Shown piece by piece: positions 8,862 through 17,515 of a DNA stretch of 64,000 nucleotides; within the stretch, counting starts at the first letter, position 1, and every line of letters starts with the position of its first letter. A model generated the notes under the pieces. That model ran no database searches, had not been told where the DNA came from, and worked only from the letters and a program-made list of their open reading frames with translations. This stretch comes from Bradyrhizobium sp. RD5-C2 (GTDB lineage Bacteria > Pseudomonadota > Alphaproteobacteria > Rhizobiales > Xanthobacteraceae): the NCBI RefSeq assembly GCF_019972155.1, contig NZ_BOVL01000013.1, forward strand, positions 124,001 through 188,000, given 5' to 3'. The translations under genes were made by a program, and so were the position numbers.

Positions 8862-9836
8862 TTATGCGGCGCCTCGTTCGAATGCCACGCGATATTGCGC
8901 GGCGACCTCGTCGATGATGTCGGCGGCCCCCGTCACCGCCTGCACGCCCGAGACCGAATGACCCGCGCTCCAGACGTCGGCCCAGCGCCGCGGTCCTGCC
9001 GCGTCGTTCTTTCCGCCGAACTTTTCGCGCGCGCGCGCTTCCGACACCTGCTCGTCGAGATTTGCGGGATCGAGGCCCGCGGCGACGATCGACGGCCGCA
9101 GCATGCTGGCATCGAGGCCGGTGAAGGCCTTCGTCAGCATGATATCGTCGAGCGTGCTGTCGACCAGCATCCTCCGATAGGCCTCGCTCGCCATGCTCTC
9201 ACGCGCCGCGATGAAACGCGTTCCCATATAGGCGAGATCGCAGCCGAGCAGCCGCGCTGCGGCGAGCGCGGTACCGTCCGTCACGCCGCCCGCGAGCACG
9301 ACTGGCCCGTCGAACATGGCGCGCACCGCGCGCACGAAGGCGAATGGATTGGCCCAGCCGGTTTGGCCGCCGGCACCTGCGGTAAGCAGGATCAGACCAT
9401 CGGCGCCCGCCTCGATTGCCTTCTCGGCATGACGAAGCGAGGCGATGTCTGCGAGCACGAGACAGCCGACATCATGCAGCGGCGCGACCGCCGCCGCCGG
9501 CGAACCGACGCTGGTGATGACCATCTCGACCTTGTGCCGGACGAGACAGGCGAGATCGTCCTTGAAGCGCGGCTGGCGGATGATGAGGTTCGGACAATGC
9601 GGCGCTGCCGGCCGGCCAAGATCTGCGACATTGCGCCCGATCCGGGTAAGCCAGGCATCGAGCTCCTCGACCGAGCGGGCGTTCGCGGTCGGAAACGCGC
9701 CGATCGCGCCGGAGCGGCAGACCGCCGTCACGAGATCGACGCCGGAGACGCGCAGCATGGGAGCTGCGATCAGCGGCAGACGAAGCCGATCTGCGATCGC
9801 AGCGGGGAGCGCGCTCCGGCGGGCAGCGGCCTGCAT
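8862..9836 (-). CDS. Nitronate monooxygenase / FabK-like NAD(P)H flavoprotein
   Basis: A 324-residue FMN-dependent TIM-barrel of the 2-nitropropane dioxygenase family. Visible blocks are LPLIAAPMLRVSGVDL, ILLTAGAGGQTGWANP and LAGGVTDGTALAAARLLGCDLAYMGTRFIA, the last being the phosphate-binding end of the barrel. The frame is open upstream, but the ATG at 9836, two bases after the enoyl-CoA hydratase stop, gives the usual start and length. In an acyl-CoA operon a role as an enoyl reductase (as in FabK) is as plausible as nitronate oxidation. It is the fifth gene of the tetR-led leftward operon. Confidence 0.88.
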   Translation of the reverse strand: MQAAARRSALPAAIADRLRLPLIAAPMLRVSGVDLVTAVCRSGAIGAFPTANARSVEELDAWLTRIGRNVADLGRPAAPHCPNLIIRQPRFKDDLACLVRHKVEMVITSVGSPAAAVAPLHDVGCLVLADIASLRHAEKAIEAGADGLILLTAGAGGQTGWANPFAFVRAVRAMFDGPVVLAGGVTDGTALAAARLLGCDLAYMGTRFIAARESMASEAYRRMLVDSTLDDIMLTKAFTGLDASMLRPSIVAAGLDPANLDEQVSEARAREKFGGKNDAAGPRRWADVWSAGHSVSGVQAVTGAADIIDEVAAQYRVAFERGAA

Positions 9837-9838
9837 GA

Positions 9839-10612
9839 TCAGCGTCCCTTCCAGACCGGCTTGCGCTTCTCGGCGAAGGCCTTCAGTCCTTCGTTGCGAT
9901 CCTCGGATTTGAGCGCGCGTTCGGCGATCGGCCCCTGCGCGGTCCACCCCTCTTCGTCGGTCCAATTCGCGGCCTGGAAGATAATCTCCTTCGATGCGGC
10001 GAGCGCCGTCGGGCCGTTGACGAGGAGCTCGTTGCCGAAGACAACCGCCGCCTCCAGCGCCTGTCCGGATTCGACGAGCCGGTTCACGAGGCCGAGGCGT
10101 TCAAAGTACTCCGCGCCCTTGAACTGCCCGGTCAGCGCCAGCTCCATGGCGACGTGATAGGGGATCCGCTTGGGCAGCCGGAACAGGCCGCCACCGATGG
10201 CAACGACATTGTGCCGGACTTCCGGCAGCCCCATCTTGGCGTCCCGCGCGGCGACGATGAGATCGCAGGACAGGCAGAGCTCGAGCCCGCCGCCAACGGC
10301 ATAGCCCTCGACGGCCGCGATCAGCGGCTTGCGCGGCGGCCGGCGAAACAAGCCGAAACCGCCGCGTTCAGTCACGCCGCGCTCGCCGCGCGCAACCGCC
10401 TTGAGATCGGCGCCGGCCGAGAAGTTGCCGCCCGCGCCGGTGATGACACCCGCGAACAGTGCATCCTCCGCGTCGAGCAGATCCATCGCATCGGAGATGC
10501 CGCGCGCCAGCGCCGCGTTGCAGGCGTTGCGCGCTTCGGGACGGTTCAGCGTGACGACCAGGATGTGGCCGCGCCGCTCGGTCAGAACGACCTGTTCGTT
10601 CTCAGTACTCAT
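9839..10612 (-). CDS. Enoyl-CoA hydratase/isomerase (crotonase family)
   Basis: A 257-residue crotonase-fold protein with LNRPEARNACN, FSAGADLKAVARGE (CoA/oxyanion-hole loop), AAVEGYAVGGGLELCLSCD and LPEVRHNVVAIGGG. These are the standard blocks of the family. It ends with the KPVWKGR tail common in bacterial enoyl-CoA hydratases. It presumably hydrates or isomerises an enoyl-CoA in the pathway encoded by its operon, between the SDR and the flavoprotein. Stereochemistry and substrate cannot be read from sequence. Confidence 0.92.
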   Translation of the reverse strand: MSTENEQVVLTERRGHILVVTLNRPEARNACNAALARGISDAMDLLDAEDALFAGVITGAGGNFSAGADLKAVARGERGVTERGGFGLFRRPPRKPLIAAVEGYAVGGGLELCLSCDLIVAARDAKMGLPEVRHNVVAIGGGLFRLPKRIPYHVAMELALTGQFKGAEYFERLGLVNRLVESGQALEAAVVFGNELLVNGPTALAASKEIIFQAANWTDEEGWTAQGPIAERALKSEDRNEGLKAFAEKRKPVWKGR

Positions 10613-10621
10613 CGATGCGCC

Positions 10622-11413
10622 TCACAATGCGAAGGTAAAGCCGCCATTGACCGGATAGGTCTGGCCGGTGATCCACGCGCTCGCGTCGGAGGCAAGGAAC
10701 AGCACCATGTTGGCGACGTCGGACGGCAGGCCCGGGCGGCGGATGACGTACTTCTCCATCATCTTCTTCTGCCGCTCCGGATCGGCCTTCAGCCGCGCCT
10801 CGATCGCCGGCGTTAGCGTCGCGGCAATCGCCACGCAGTTCGCCGTGATGTTGTGGCGGCCGAGCGAGCGCGCGACCGCGCGCGTGAAGCCCGCGGCACC
10901 CGCCTTCGCGCCCGAATAGACCTCGAGGCCCGCCTCGCCGGCGCGGCCGGCATCCGAGATGATGGTGACGATGCGGCCACCCTTGCGCTCGATCATCTGC
11001 GGAATGCAGGCCGAGGCGCAGTTGATGACGCCGTAGAGGTTGACGCCGATGAAACTGTTCCAGACCTCAGGGCCGGTCTCCCAGAACGGCTTGCGCGCAT
11101 CGGGATCGGGGGTCGCGCCGGCATTGCCGGCATTGTTGACGAGCACATCGGTCGGGCCGAAGGCCTGCTGGGCTTTGCCGACCATCGCCTTCACCGAGGC
11201 GAGATCGGTGACGTCGGCCTGCACCGCGACCGCCTTGCCGCCGGCGGCATTGATTTCCCGCGCGACCTGCTCGGCGCGATCGAGGAAGTAGTCGTTGACG
11301 ACGATGCCGGCAGCGTTGTGCGCGGCGAAATGCAGCGCGATCTGGCGCCCGACGCCCTGGCCCGCTCCGGTGATCAGCGTCACCTTGCCGTTCAGATCAA
11401 GAATATCACTCAT
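10622..11413 (-). CDS. Short-chain dehydrogenase/reductase
   Basis: A 263-residue classical SDR. It has the cofactor motif TGAGQGVGR (about 16-24), the NNAG motif, the active-site Tyr-x3-Lys in YSGAK and a C-terminal GQTYPVNGGFTFAL typical of FabG-like enzymes. The likely role is NAD(P)-dependent oxidation of a 3-hydroxyacyl-CoA or related alcohol. Its ATG overlaps the upstream ligase stop by four bases (ATGA, 11410-11413). Confidence 0.92.
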   Translation of the reverse strand: MSDILDLNGKVTLITGAGQGVGRQIALHFAAHNAAGIVVNDYFLDRAEQVAREINAAGGKAVAVQADVTDLASVKAMVGKAQQAFGPTDVLVNNAGNAGATPDPDARKPFWETGPEVWNSFIGVNLYGVINCASACIPQMIERKGGRIVTIISDAGRAGEAGLEVYSGAKAGAAGFTRAVARSLGRHNITANCVAIAATLTPAIEARLKADPERQKKMMEKYVIRRPGLPSDVANMVLFLASDASAWITGQTYPVNGGFTFAL

Positions 11414-12960
11414 ACGTTTCTCTCCCGTCCCTTCCAGTAGGGCTCGCGCAGTTCGCGCTTGAGCAGCTTGCCCATGGTGTTGCGTGGCAGTTCATCGACG
11501 ATCGACAGCGTCTTGGGCCGCTTGTAGGAAGCAAGATGCTCGCGGCAGAAGGCGAGGATCGCTGCCTCGTCGGTGATGTGGCCCGGCTTCAGCTCGCAGA
11601 ACGCCTTGACCTGCTCGCCGAACTCGTCGTCGGGGATGCCGATGACAGCTGCGTCCTGCACATCGGGATGCCTGAGGATCGCGGCTTCGATCTCGGCCGG
11701 ATAGATGTTGACGCCGCCGGCAATGATCATGTCCTTGGCGCGATCGGTGATGAACAGATAGCCGTCGTCGTCGAGCATCCCGACGTCGCCGACGCGGAAA
11801 TATCCATCGTCGTCGCGCGTGTCGGTTCCGAGCGGCTTGCCGTTCAGATAGGAGCGGATCGTCACCGGCGTCCTGATCCAGATCTCGCCGGACTGGTTGC
11901 GCGGCAGTTCGCGCCCCTCGGCATCGCGGATCGAGATGTCGACATGCTTGTGCGGACGGCCGCTGGAGCCGGGCTTGCGCTCCTGCATCTCCGGCGGCAG
12001 GAAGCTGATCATGCCGACCTCGGTGGCGCCGTAGCCTTCGCCAAGCACGCCTGCGCCGAAATAGCGGATGATCCAGCGCTTGAGCTCGTAAGGCACCGGC
12101 GCTGCGCCGACCGATAGGGCGCGGATCGACGACACGTCGTAGGCGTCGAGCACATCCTTCGGCAGCGCTGCGAGGCGCTTGTACATGGTGGGAACGCCGG
12201 TCCAGTTGGTGACGCGGTGCCTTGCGATCAGGCGAAGCGCGCCTTCGGGATCGAAGCGGCGCATCAGGATCACCGGATTGCCGAGATGGATCGCACCCCA
12301 GACCTGCGACGGGCCGGCGCCATGATGCAGCGGCAGCGTCAACAGCGAGACGCCGCCCGGCTGACCGCGCCGGGTCTGCGCCACGTCGCTGAGATATTCG
12401 CTGGTGCGTTGATCCATCTGCACACCCGGCTGCACCGCCGAGACCACGCCCTTGGGCAGGCCCGTGGTGCCTGAAGTGTAGAGGATCAGCGGCGGCCGAC
12501 CGGTGGAATGCAGCGGCGGCTCCGCAAACGTGTCGAGCAGTTCGGAGAATGCGACGAAGCCGGGCGACACTGTGCCGATCGAGACCGCGAGCTTGATCGG
12601 TAGACCTTCGAATGCGGGCTTCAGCGCCGCCGGATCCTCATCGTCGCAGACGATGACCTGGGCGCCGCTGTTGGACAGCACGTACTGCGTCTCCGACGGC
12701 GTCAGCCGCCAGTTCAGGCCGAGCAGCGAGCAGCGCAGCTTGCCGATCGCCTCGCTCAGGATCGGCCACTCGATCCGGATCTGGGTCCGCAGCACCACGA
12801 TGTCGCCGGCGACGACGCCGCGGGCCGCGAGGCCATGCGCAACGCGGTTCGCCGCATCGTTGAGCTGCGACCATGTCATCTGGTGATCGCCCTCGATGAA
12901 GGCGACATCGTCGGGGCGATTGGCGGCCCAGTATTCGACGCTGTTCGGCAGGATGCTCAT
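11410..12960 (-). CDS. AMP-dependent acyl-CoA ligase (ANL superfamily)
   Basis: A 516-residue acyl-adenylate/CoA ligase. The P-loop is LILYTSGTTGLPKGVVSA, followed by GYGATEVGM (A5-like), TGDVG-equivalent FRVGDVGMLDDDGYLFITDRAKDMIIAGGVNIYPAEIE, and a C-terminal PRNTMGKLLKREL with the catalytic Lys. It activates a carboxylic acid to its CoA thioester. The start ATG at 12960 overlaps the tetR stop (ATGA), and the downstream SDR overlaps in the same way, so expression is tightly coupled. Substrate class (aromatic or fatty) is uncertain. Confidence 0.93.
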   Translation of the reverse strand: MSILPNSVEYWAANRPDDVAFIEGDHQMTWSQLNDAANRVAHGLAARGVVAGDIVVLRTQIRIEWPILSEAIGKLRCSLLGLNWRLTPSETQYVLSNSGAQVIVCDDEDPAALKPAFEGLPIKLAVSIGTVSPGFVAFSELLDTFAEPPLHSTGRPPLILYTSGTTGLPKGVVSAVQPGVQMDQRTSEYLSDVAQTRRGQPGGVSLLTLPLHHGAGPSQVWGAIHLGNPVILMRRFDPEGALRLIARHRVTNWTGVPTMYKRLAALPKDVLDAYDVSSIRALSVGAAPVPYELKRWIIRYFGAGVLGEGYGATEVGMISFLPPEMQERKPGSSGRPHKHVDISIRDAEGRELPRNQSGEIWIRTPVTIRSYLNGKPLGTDTRDDDGYFRVGDVGMLDDDGYLFITDRAKDMIIAGGVNIYPAEIEAAILRHPDVQDAAVIGIPDDEFGEQVKAFCELKPGHITDEAAILAFCREHLASYKRPKTLSIVDELPRNTMGKLLKRELREPYWKGRERNV

Positions 12961-13613
12961 TTCGTCAGCCTCCGTTCCAGCGTCGCGATGAAGTGCGCGC
13001 TGATGACCTCGAGATCCAGTCCCTCCGGATCGACCAGCCACTGCGCCACCGATCCGCGCAGCGTGGCGTGGATGAGCGCGCTTTCGATCTCCGGATCGAT
13101 ATCCGCGCGCAACCGCCCCTCGGCCATTCCCGCCCGCAGCGCCGCGGCGATCTCGCCTCGCGTTTCGCGATTGAGTTTCGCCACGGTAGCCGTGATCGGC
13201 GGCACGGTGAGCGCGCCGGCCAGCACGGCGTGAAAGGCGCGCGCCATGGCAGGATTCCGCGCCGGCATCACGAAGTAGTATCGGCACGACGCAAGCAGGC
13301 TGTCGTAGCCGGTCAGTCCCGGTGCGGAAGCGCGGCGCTCGGTGATGAAGGATTCGATGATGTAGGTGCCGAGCGCCGACAGCAGATCGGCCTTGGTCTT
13401 GAAATAGTGCGACGGCAGACCGCGGCTGTAGCCGGCGCGCTCGCCGGCCTCCGCCAACGTGATCGCCTCGAGCCCGTTTTCGGCCACGATCAGCGCGGCC
13501 GCTTCGAGGATCCGCCGCTCCGCTTCATCGCGCCGCTCGACCTGGGTCCGCCGCGACACCGACACGGGCGCGTCATCTCGCTGCTCCTGCGCGCGTCGAA
13601 CTGCTCGTGCCAT
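12957..13613 (-). CDS. TetR-family transcriptional regulator
   Basis: A 218-residue regulator with an N-terminal TetR helix-turn-helix (about 28-75; ERRILEAAALIVAENGLEAITLAEAGERAGYSRGLPSHYFKTK, read in parts). The C-terminal domain is ligand-binding and divergent, as usual. It heads the leftward operon tetR-ligase-SDR-hydratase-flavoprotein-binding protein and diverges from the DUF35/thiolase pair. An inverted repeat at 13674-13691 lies between them. It probably represses both directions until bound by an acyl-CoA intermediate (inference from similar clusters). Confidence 0.9.
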   Translation of the reverse strand: MARAVRRAQEQRDDAPVSVSRRTQVERRDEAERRILEAAALIVAENGLEAITLAEAGERAGYSRGLPSHYFKTKADLLSALGTYIIESFITERRASAPGLTGYDSLLASCRYYFVMPARNPAMARAFHAVLAGALTVPPITATVAKLNRETRGEIAAALRAGMAEGRLRADIDPEIESALIHATLRGSVAQWLVDPEGLDLEVISAHFIATLERRLTK

Positions 13614-13673
13614 TCAGCTTCGCTCCCTTTGCCGTGCGGCGACTTCTTGCTTGCATTCAAGCTAGAATAATGT

Positions 13674-13691
13674 TTGTTGGTTGGTCAACAA
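13674..13691. promoter_or_regulatory. Candidate TetR operator, TTGTTG-n6-CAACAA
   Basis: TTGTTG (13674-13679) and CAACAA (13686-13691) form a perfect 6-bp inverted repeat with a 6-base spacer, in the 96-base gap between the divergent tetR (start 13613) and DUF35 (start 13710) genes. Position and symmetry suit a TetR dimer controlling both. Confidence 0.45.
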
Positions 13692-13709
13692 GTTTCTTGG
13701 AGAAAACGC

Positions 13710-14129
13710 ATGCAACCGGGTGAGCTACTGAAACCAGGGCTGTATTCCGCAGCACCTAATGACCGGGCGGGGGCCACGGTCCGCCTCAAGGGCGGCCGCT
13801 GCCGCTGCGGATACTTCTTCTTCCCGATGCAGACCTATGGCTGCGAGCGCTGCGGCAGCCATGGCGACGCGCTGACGCCTTGCGAGCTCTCGGCCGATGG
13901 AACGCTACTCGCCGAAGCAACCGTTCACCTGCACGCCGACAAGAACCGCCCGACCCCCTTCACCATCGTCAAGGTCGCGCTCGACGACGGGCCCGTGATC
14001 CGCACCCTGCTGGCCGAGGACAGCGCGCCCGTCGCGCCGGGCCGGCGCGTGACCGGCAGGCTCGCTCCAGTCGGACAAAGCGAGAGCGGCGAGACCGTGC
14101 TCGATCTCCGCTTCAGCATCGCATCCTGA
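13710..14129 (+). CDS. DUF35 OB-fold / zinc-ribbon acyl-CoA-associated protein
   Basis: A 139-residue protein with a rubredoxin-like zinc ribbon (Cys31, Cys33, Cys45, Cys48 in GGRCRCGYFFFP...YGCERCG) followed by an OB-fold region (about 60-135). This is the DUF35 architecture. DUF35 proteins act as partners of thiolase-like enzymes, for example the retro-aldolases of steroid side-chain degradation (Ltp2 with ChsH2). The frame is open to a TTG at 13674, but the ATG at 13710 after TTGGAGA is the better start. The thiolase-like gene follows after 18 bases, so the two proteins probably form a complex. Confidence 0.85.
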   Translation: MQPGELLKPGLYSAAPNDRAGATVRLKGGRCRCGYFFFPMQTYGCERCGSHGDALTPCELSADGTLLAEATVHLHADKNRPTPFTIVKVALDDGPVIRTLLAEDSAPVAPGRRVTGRLAPVGQSESGETVLDLRFSIAS

Positions 14130-14147
14130 TTGGTCCGGAGGTTTGAC

Positions 14148-15287
14148 ATGACACGATCACTCAACGAGCTGCGCCCGGTCTACGTCGTCGGCATCGGCTG
14201 GCACCGCTATCAGAACCCGAGCGAGACGCCCTATGTGGAGCTCGGCCTCACCGCGATCCGCGCCGCACTTGCAGATGCGCGCGTCGAATGGCCCGTGGTG
14301 GAATCGACCTATGTCGCGACCGCGCTGCTCGGCATGGCGTCGGGGCGGCCGATGCTGCGCCATCTCGGCGCGACCGGCGCGCCGCTGATGCATGTCGAGA
14401 ATGCGTCGGCGTCCGGATCGACCGCGTTCCGCCATGCCTGCATTGAGGTCGCAAGCGGCATCTCCGACGTTGCACTGGCGGTTGGCGTCGACAAGCGCAA
14501 TCCGGTGCGGCGTCCGGACACCTGCCTCGGAAACCTCGCCGAGGACGCCATCGTCCCCTTCACGCATTTCGCGCTGCTGACCAATGAATACGCGGTCCAC
14601 AACAACGCTTCGACCGAGGACATTGCACGGGTCGCGGTGAAGAACCACCGCAACGGCGCCAAAAATCCCAATGCGCAGCGGCAGCAGGAGCGCACGCTCG
14701 ACGAGGTGCTTGGCGGCAAGCGGGTGTCGGGCTCGCTGACGTCGTTGCAATGCACGCCGATCGGCGAAGGCGCCGCGGCCGTGATCGTCGCATCCGAGGA
14801 CGGCATTCGCCGATTAGGCATCGACGCCGGCCGCGCCATCCGCACCACGGCCTCGGTCGGCCGCAGCGAGCGGGTCTATCCGCCCGGCGCCGGCTTCGAC
14901 GCGGCGCTCACCAAGGAGACCGCCGACCTCGCATTGGCGCAGGCCAAGCTCACGCCGAAGGATCTCGACATCATCGAGCTGCACGACGCATTCACGGTCG
15001 AGGAGCTGCATTACATCGAAAGCATCGGCCTCTGCCCCGAAGGACACGGCGTTCGCATGCTGAAGGACGGCGCGCTCGATATCGGCGGGCAATGCGCGAT
15101 CAATCCCTCCGGCGGCCTGATCGCGATGGGGCACCCGATCGGTCCCACCGGCATCGGCCAGATCGGCGAGATCGTGATGCAGCTCCGCGGCGAGGCCGGC
15201 CCGCGCCAGCATCGCGGCGCGCGGATCGGGCTGGCGCATATGGTCGGCGTCGGCGCGGTCTGCTATGTGCACATCCTGCAACGGTGA
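14148..15287 (+). CDS. Thiolase-like protein (SCP-x/Ltp type) lacking the nucleophilic Cys
   Basis: A 379-residue thiolase-fold protein. Family blocks include VVGIGWHRYQ, the HVENASASGSTAF loop, GEGAAAVIVASE, IELHDAFTVEEL and INPSGGLIAMGHPIGPTGIGQ. At the position where thiolases have the acylated cysteine (NxxC-type loop) this protein has Ser87. The GHP histidine and a C-terminal Cys (GAVCYVHIL) are present. With the adjacent DUF35 protein this suggests an Ltp2-like retro-aldolase or another C-C lyase rather than a true thiolase. The start ATG at 14148 follows GGAGG at 14137-14141. Confidence 0.85.
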   Translation: MTRSLNELRPVYVVGIGWHRYQNPSETPYVELGLTAIRAALADARVEWPVVESTYVATALLGMASGRPMLRHLGATGAPLMHVENASASGSTAFRHACIEVASGISDVALAVGVDKRNPVRRPDTCLGNLAEDAIVPFTHFALLTNEYAVHNNASTEDIARVAVKNHRNGAKNPNAQRQQERTLDEVLGGKRVSGSLTSLQCTPIGEGAAAVIVASEDGIRRLGIDAGRAIRTTASVGRSERVYPPGAGFDAALTKETADLALAQAKLTPKDLDIIELHDAFTVEELHYIESIGLCPEGHGVRMLKDGALDIGGQCAINPSGGLIAMGHPIGPTGIGQIGEIVMQLRGEAGPRQHRGARIGLAHMVGVGAVCYVHILQR

Positions 15288-15304
15288 CGCCGCCGCTCGA
15301 AAAC

Positions 15305-15328
15305 GCGCCAGCTCACGCGCGCTGGCGC
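15305..15328. terminator. Hairpin between convergent thiolase-like and tetR genes
   Basis: GCGCCAGC (15305-15312) and GCTGGCGC (15321-15328) form a perfect 8-bp stem with an 8-base loop that contains the tetR stop codon. On the minus strand it is followed by GTTTT, so it looks like an intrinsic terminator for tetR. It may also stop transcripts from the thiolase side. Confidence 0.5.
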
Positions 15329-15948
15329 AGCGGCCGCGCGGCGTCCTTTGCCGGCACCGGCATCGTGAAGCCGTACAGGAACAGGTCCACCACCATGTCG
15401 GCGAACTCGCTGGGATCGACGCCGCCCTTCGGGTCGTACCAGGTGTGGCTGAAGTTCAGGATGCCGAACAGCATCATGCTGTAGATCTTCTTGGTCCGCT
15501 TGACGATCTTGCCTTCCTTGTCGAGCGTGACCAGAAGATCGGCGATCGTATCGACCAGCTGGCGCTCCAGCGCCTTGATCGCATCCTGCTCGGTCGCCCC
15601 GAGGAACGAGAGGTCGTTGAGGATCACGCGCTGCTCGTCGCTCGAGCGCGCATTCAACGCGACAATGGCCTGGATCGCGGCGCGGAACTGCTCCAGCGTC
15701 GCCGCCTTGCCGGACATCGCGGCCTCGACATCGGCGATCATCTCGCGGATATGCGCATCGAGGATCGCGAACAGGATCGCTTCCTTCGAGTCGAAATAAT
15801 GATACAGCGCGCCGCGCGACAGCTTGCAGGCATCCGCAAGATCGGCGATCGAGGCGCGCATGTAGCCCTGCCGCGCGAACAGGCCGCAGGCGGTGGTGAG
15901 AATGCCCCGCTGGATCTCGTCGTAATTTTCTGAGCGCGTCCGCGCCAT
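15313..15948 (-). CDS. TetR-family transcriptional regulator
   Basis: A 211-residue TetR protein with the helix-turn-helix at about 10-57 (GILTTACGLFARQGY, SIADLADACKLSRGALYHYFDSKEAIL). The C-terminal domain resembles the TetR_C group often found beside fatty-acid or aromatic acyl-CoA genes. It diverges from the FAD oxidoreductase/Liv operon starting at 16200. The 251-base gap between them carries a GACCGGTC-centred palindrome (16107-16125). A related motif recurs at two other promoters of the cluster, so this gene is the best candidate for the cluster-wide regulator. Confidence 0.9.
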   Translation of the reverse strand: MARTRSENYDEIQRGILTTACGLFARQGYMRASIADLADACKLSRGALYHYFDSKEAILFAILDAHIREMIADVEAAMSGKAATLEQFRAAIQAIVALNARSSDEQRVILNDLSFLGATEQDAIKALERQLVDTIADLLVTLDKEGKIVKRTKKIYSMMLFGILNFSHTWYDPKGGVDPSEFADMVVDLFLYGFTMPVPAKDAARPLRQRA

Positions 15949-16106
15949 TACATTCTCTCTCGTGCACCATCGGCGCCGCCGGAATCGGACGGCACCCGTC
16001 TCTCTATACTACTGCCGCTCCGCGCCCTCCTCCCCTTTACGGGCACCATCCACCAGAACTCTTCCATCGCTCACCATGACGCGCGACCTGCGTCAAAAAA
16101 TAATTT

Positions 16107-16125
16107 GAACGACCGGTCGGATTAT
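16107..16125 (+). promoter_or_regulatory. Cluster motif copy 1 (TetR-operator-like palindrome)
   Basis: GAACGACCGGTCGGATTAT; the core CGACCGGTCG (16110-16119) is a perfect 10-bp palindrome. It lies between the divergent tetR (start 15948) and FAD oxidoreductase (start 16200) genes. It aligns, ending in CGGATTAT, with sites at 30885-30903 and 34224-34242 (both on the minus strand); 13 of 19 positions are identical in all three. Confidence 0.65.
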
Positions 16126-16199
16126 ATTAGAGTGCCTGCCATCAAGCAAGCGGATTGCGCACGTCGGGACCAACCCGGCGGCATTGAGGGAGGCTGCGC

Positions 16200-17510
16200 G
16201 TGGATTCTCAAAAGGTCGATGCTGTCGTGATCGGGGCCGGCGCCGGCGGGCTGTGCGCCGCGGCGCGTCTCGCCCATGGCGGGCTGCATACGCTCGTCGT
16301 CGACGACAAGGACCGGCTCGGCGGACGCGCCTCGACCGAGGAGATCGACGGCTTCAAGGTCAATATCGGCGCGATCGCGATCGAGTTCGGCGGCGTGTTC
16401 GAGGAGACCTTCCACACCGTCGGCGCGCCGCTTGATATCCGCGCGCCGGCGCCCGCGAGCTCGTTCTTCATCGACGGCAAGGTGATCGATGTCGGCCGCG
16501 GCGGCTGGTCGCTGTTGCTCGGGCAGCTCACGAAACAGGCCTCGCGCATCCTGGAGAAATTCGCCGACGCCCGTTCCGGCAACCTGCCCGACGGGCGGCA
16601 ATCGACCGAGGATTGGCTGAAGGGCTACACCAGCAACGCCACGGTGCACGCGCTGTTCCGCAATCTCTGCGCGGCAATCTTCGCCTGCAACGCCGCCGAG
16701 CTGCCGGCCCGCGCCTTCCTCACCTATTTCACCAGCAAGGGCGCCTTCAAGAAGTTCGGCTTCTGCCCGCAGGGCACGATCGGCGTCTGGAACAGCCTCG
16801 GCAGCGCGATCAGGCGCAATGGCGACATCTGGCTCGAAACGCCGGCGACCACGATCCACACATCAAATGGCCGCGTCGAAGGCGTCACCGTGCTCCGGAA
16901 CGGTGAGAAGGTGCGGATCGAGACCGATCTTGTCGTCAGCAACGCTGGACCGAAGGCCACCGTCGCGCTCGCCGGCAGCAAGGCATTTCCGGCGGATTAT
17001 CTCGCCAAGGTGAGGAATGACCTGCGCCCCGCCGCCAACATCGTCATCAATGTCGCGAGCCGCGAGCCGCTGATCAACCACCCCGGCATCGTCACCTTCG
17101 GCAAGACGCGCCGACTCTGCAACATGGCGAACCTTTCCGCCACGTGCCCCGAACTGGCCCCGCCCGGCTGGCATCTCTATGTCGCCTACGCCGTGCCGGT
17201 GCCCGCGCTCGGCGATTTCGACGCGGATGCCGAGGTCGCGCTCGCGCTCGAAGATCTGCGCGAGCAGTTCCACAATTTCGATCAGGCGAAGATCCTCTCG
17301 ATCCGGGTGATGCGCGACGACTGGCCTGCGCAACGCAGCTGCGCCGGTTATGACCTGCCGCGCGAGACTGGCATCGAAGGCCTGTGGTGCGTCGGCGATG
17401 CGGTGAAGCAGTACGGCAATGGCGGTACCCAGGCTTGCGCCGAGACCGCCAAGATCGTGACCGATGCGATCTTCGCCGAGCGTCCGCGCCGATCGGTTGG
17501 CCGGGTCTGA
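16200..17510 (+). CDS. CrtI-like FAD-dependent oxidoreductase
   Basis: A 436-residue flavoprotein. The N-terminal Rossmann motif GAGAGGL is at residues 12-18, DKDRLGGRASTEE is the second FAD contact, and NAGPKATVAL is the conserved mid-protein strand of phytoene-desaturase-like amine oxidases. GLWCVGDAVKQYGNGGTQAC is the C-terminal FAD-binding segment. It starts with GTG, supported by GAGGGAGG at 16186-16193 six bases upstream. There are no carotenoid genes nearby, and it leads the Liv transporter operon. A desaturase, isomerase or amine/alcohol oxidase role on the imported substrate is more likely than carotenoid synthesis (inference). Confidence 0.88.
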   Translation: MDSQKVDAVVIGAGAGGLCAAARLAHGGLHTLVVDDKDRLGGRASTEEIDGFKVNIGAIAIEFGGVFEETFHTVGAPLDIRAPAPASSFFIDGKVIDVGRGGWSLLLGQLTKQASRILEKFADARSGNLPDGRQSTEDWLKGYTSNATVHALFRNLCAAIFACNAAELPARAFLTYFTSKGAFKKFGFCPQGTIGVWNSLGSAIRRNGDIWLETPATTIHTSNGRVEGVTVLRNGEKVRIETDLVVSNAGPKATVALAGSKAFPADYLAKVRNDLRPAANIVINVASREPLINHPGIVTFGKTRRLCNMANLSATCPELAPPGWHLYVAYAVPVPALGDFDADAEVALALEDLREQFHNFDQAKILSIRVMRDDWPAQRSCAGYDLPRETGIEGLWCVGDAVKQYGNGGTQACAETAKIVTDAIFAERPRRSVGRV

Positions 17511-17515
17511 GCGCG

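Noticed and set aside
9837..9965. N-terminal extension of the nitronate monooxygenase-like gene to 9965
   Set aside because: The extra 43 residues are Arg-rich antisense of the hydratase gene; the ATG at 9836 gives the family's usual N-terminus.
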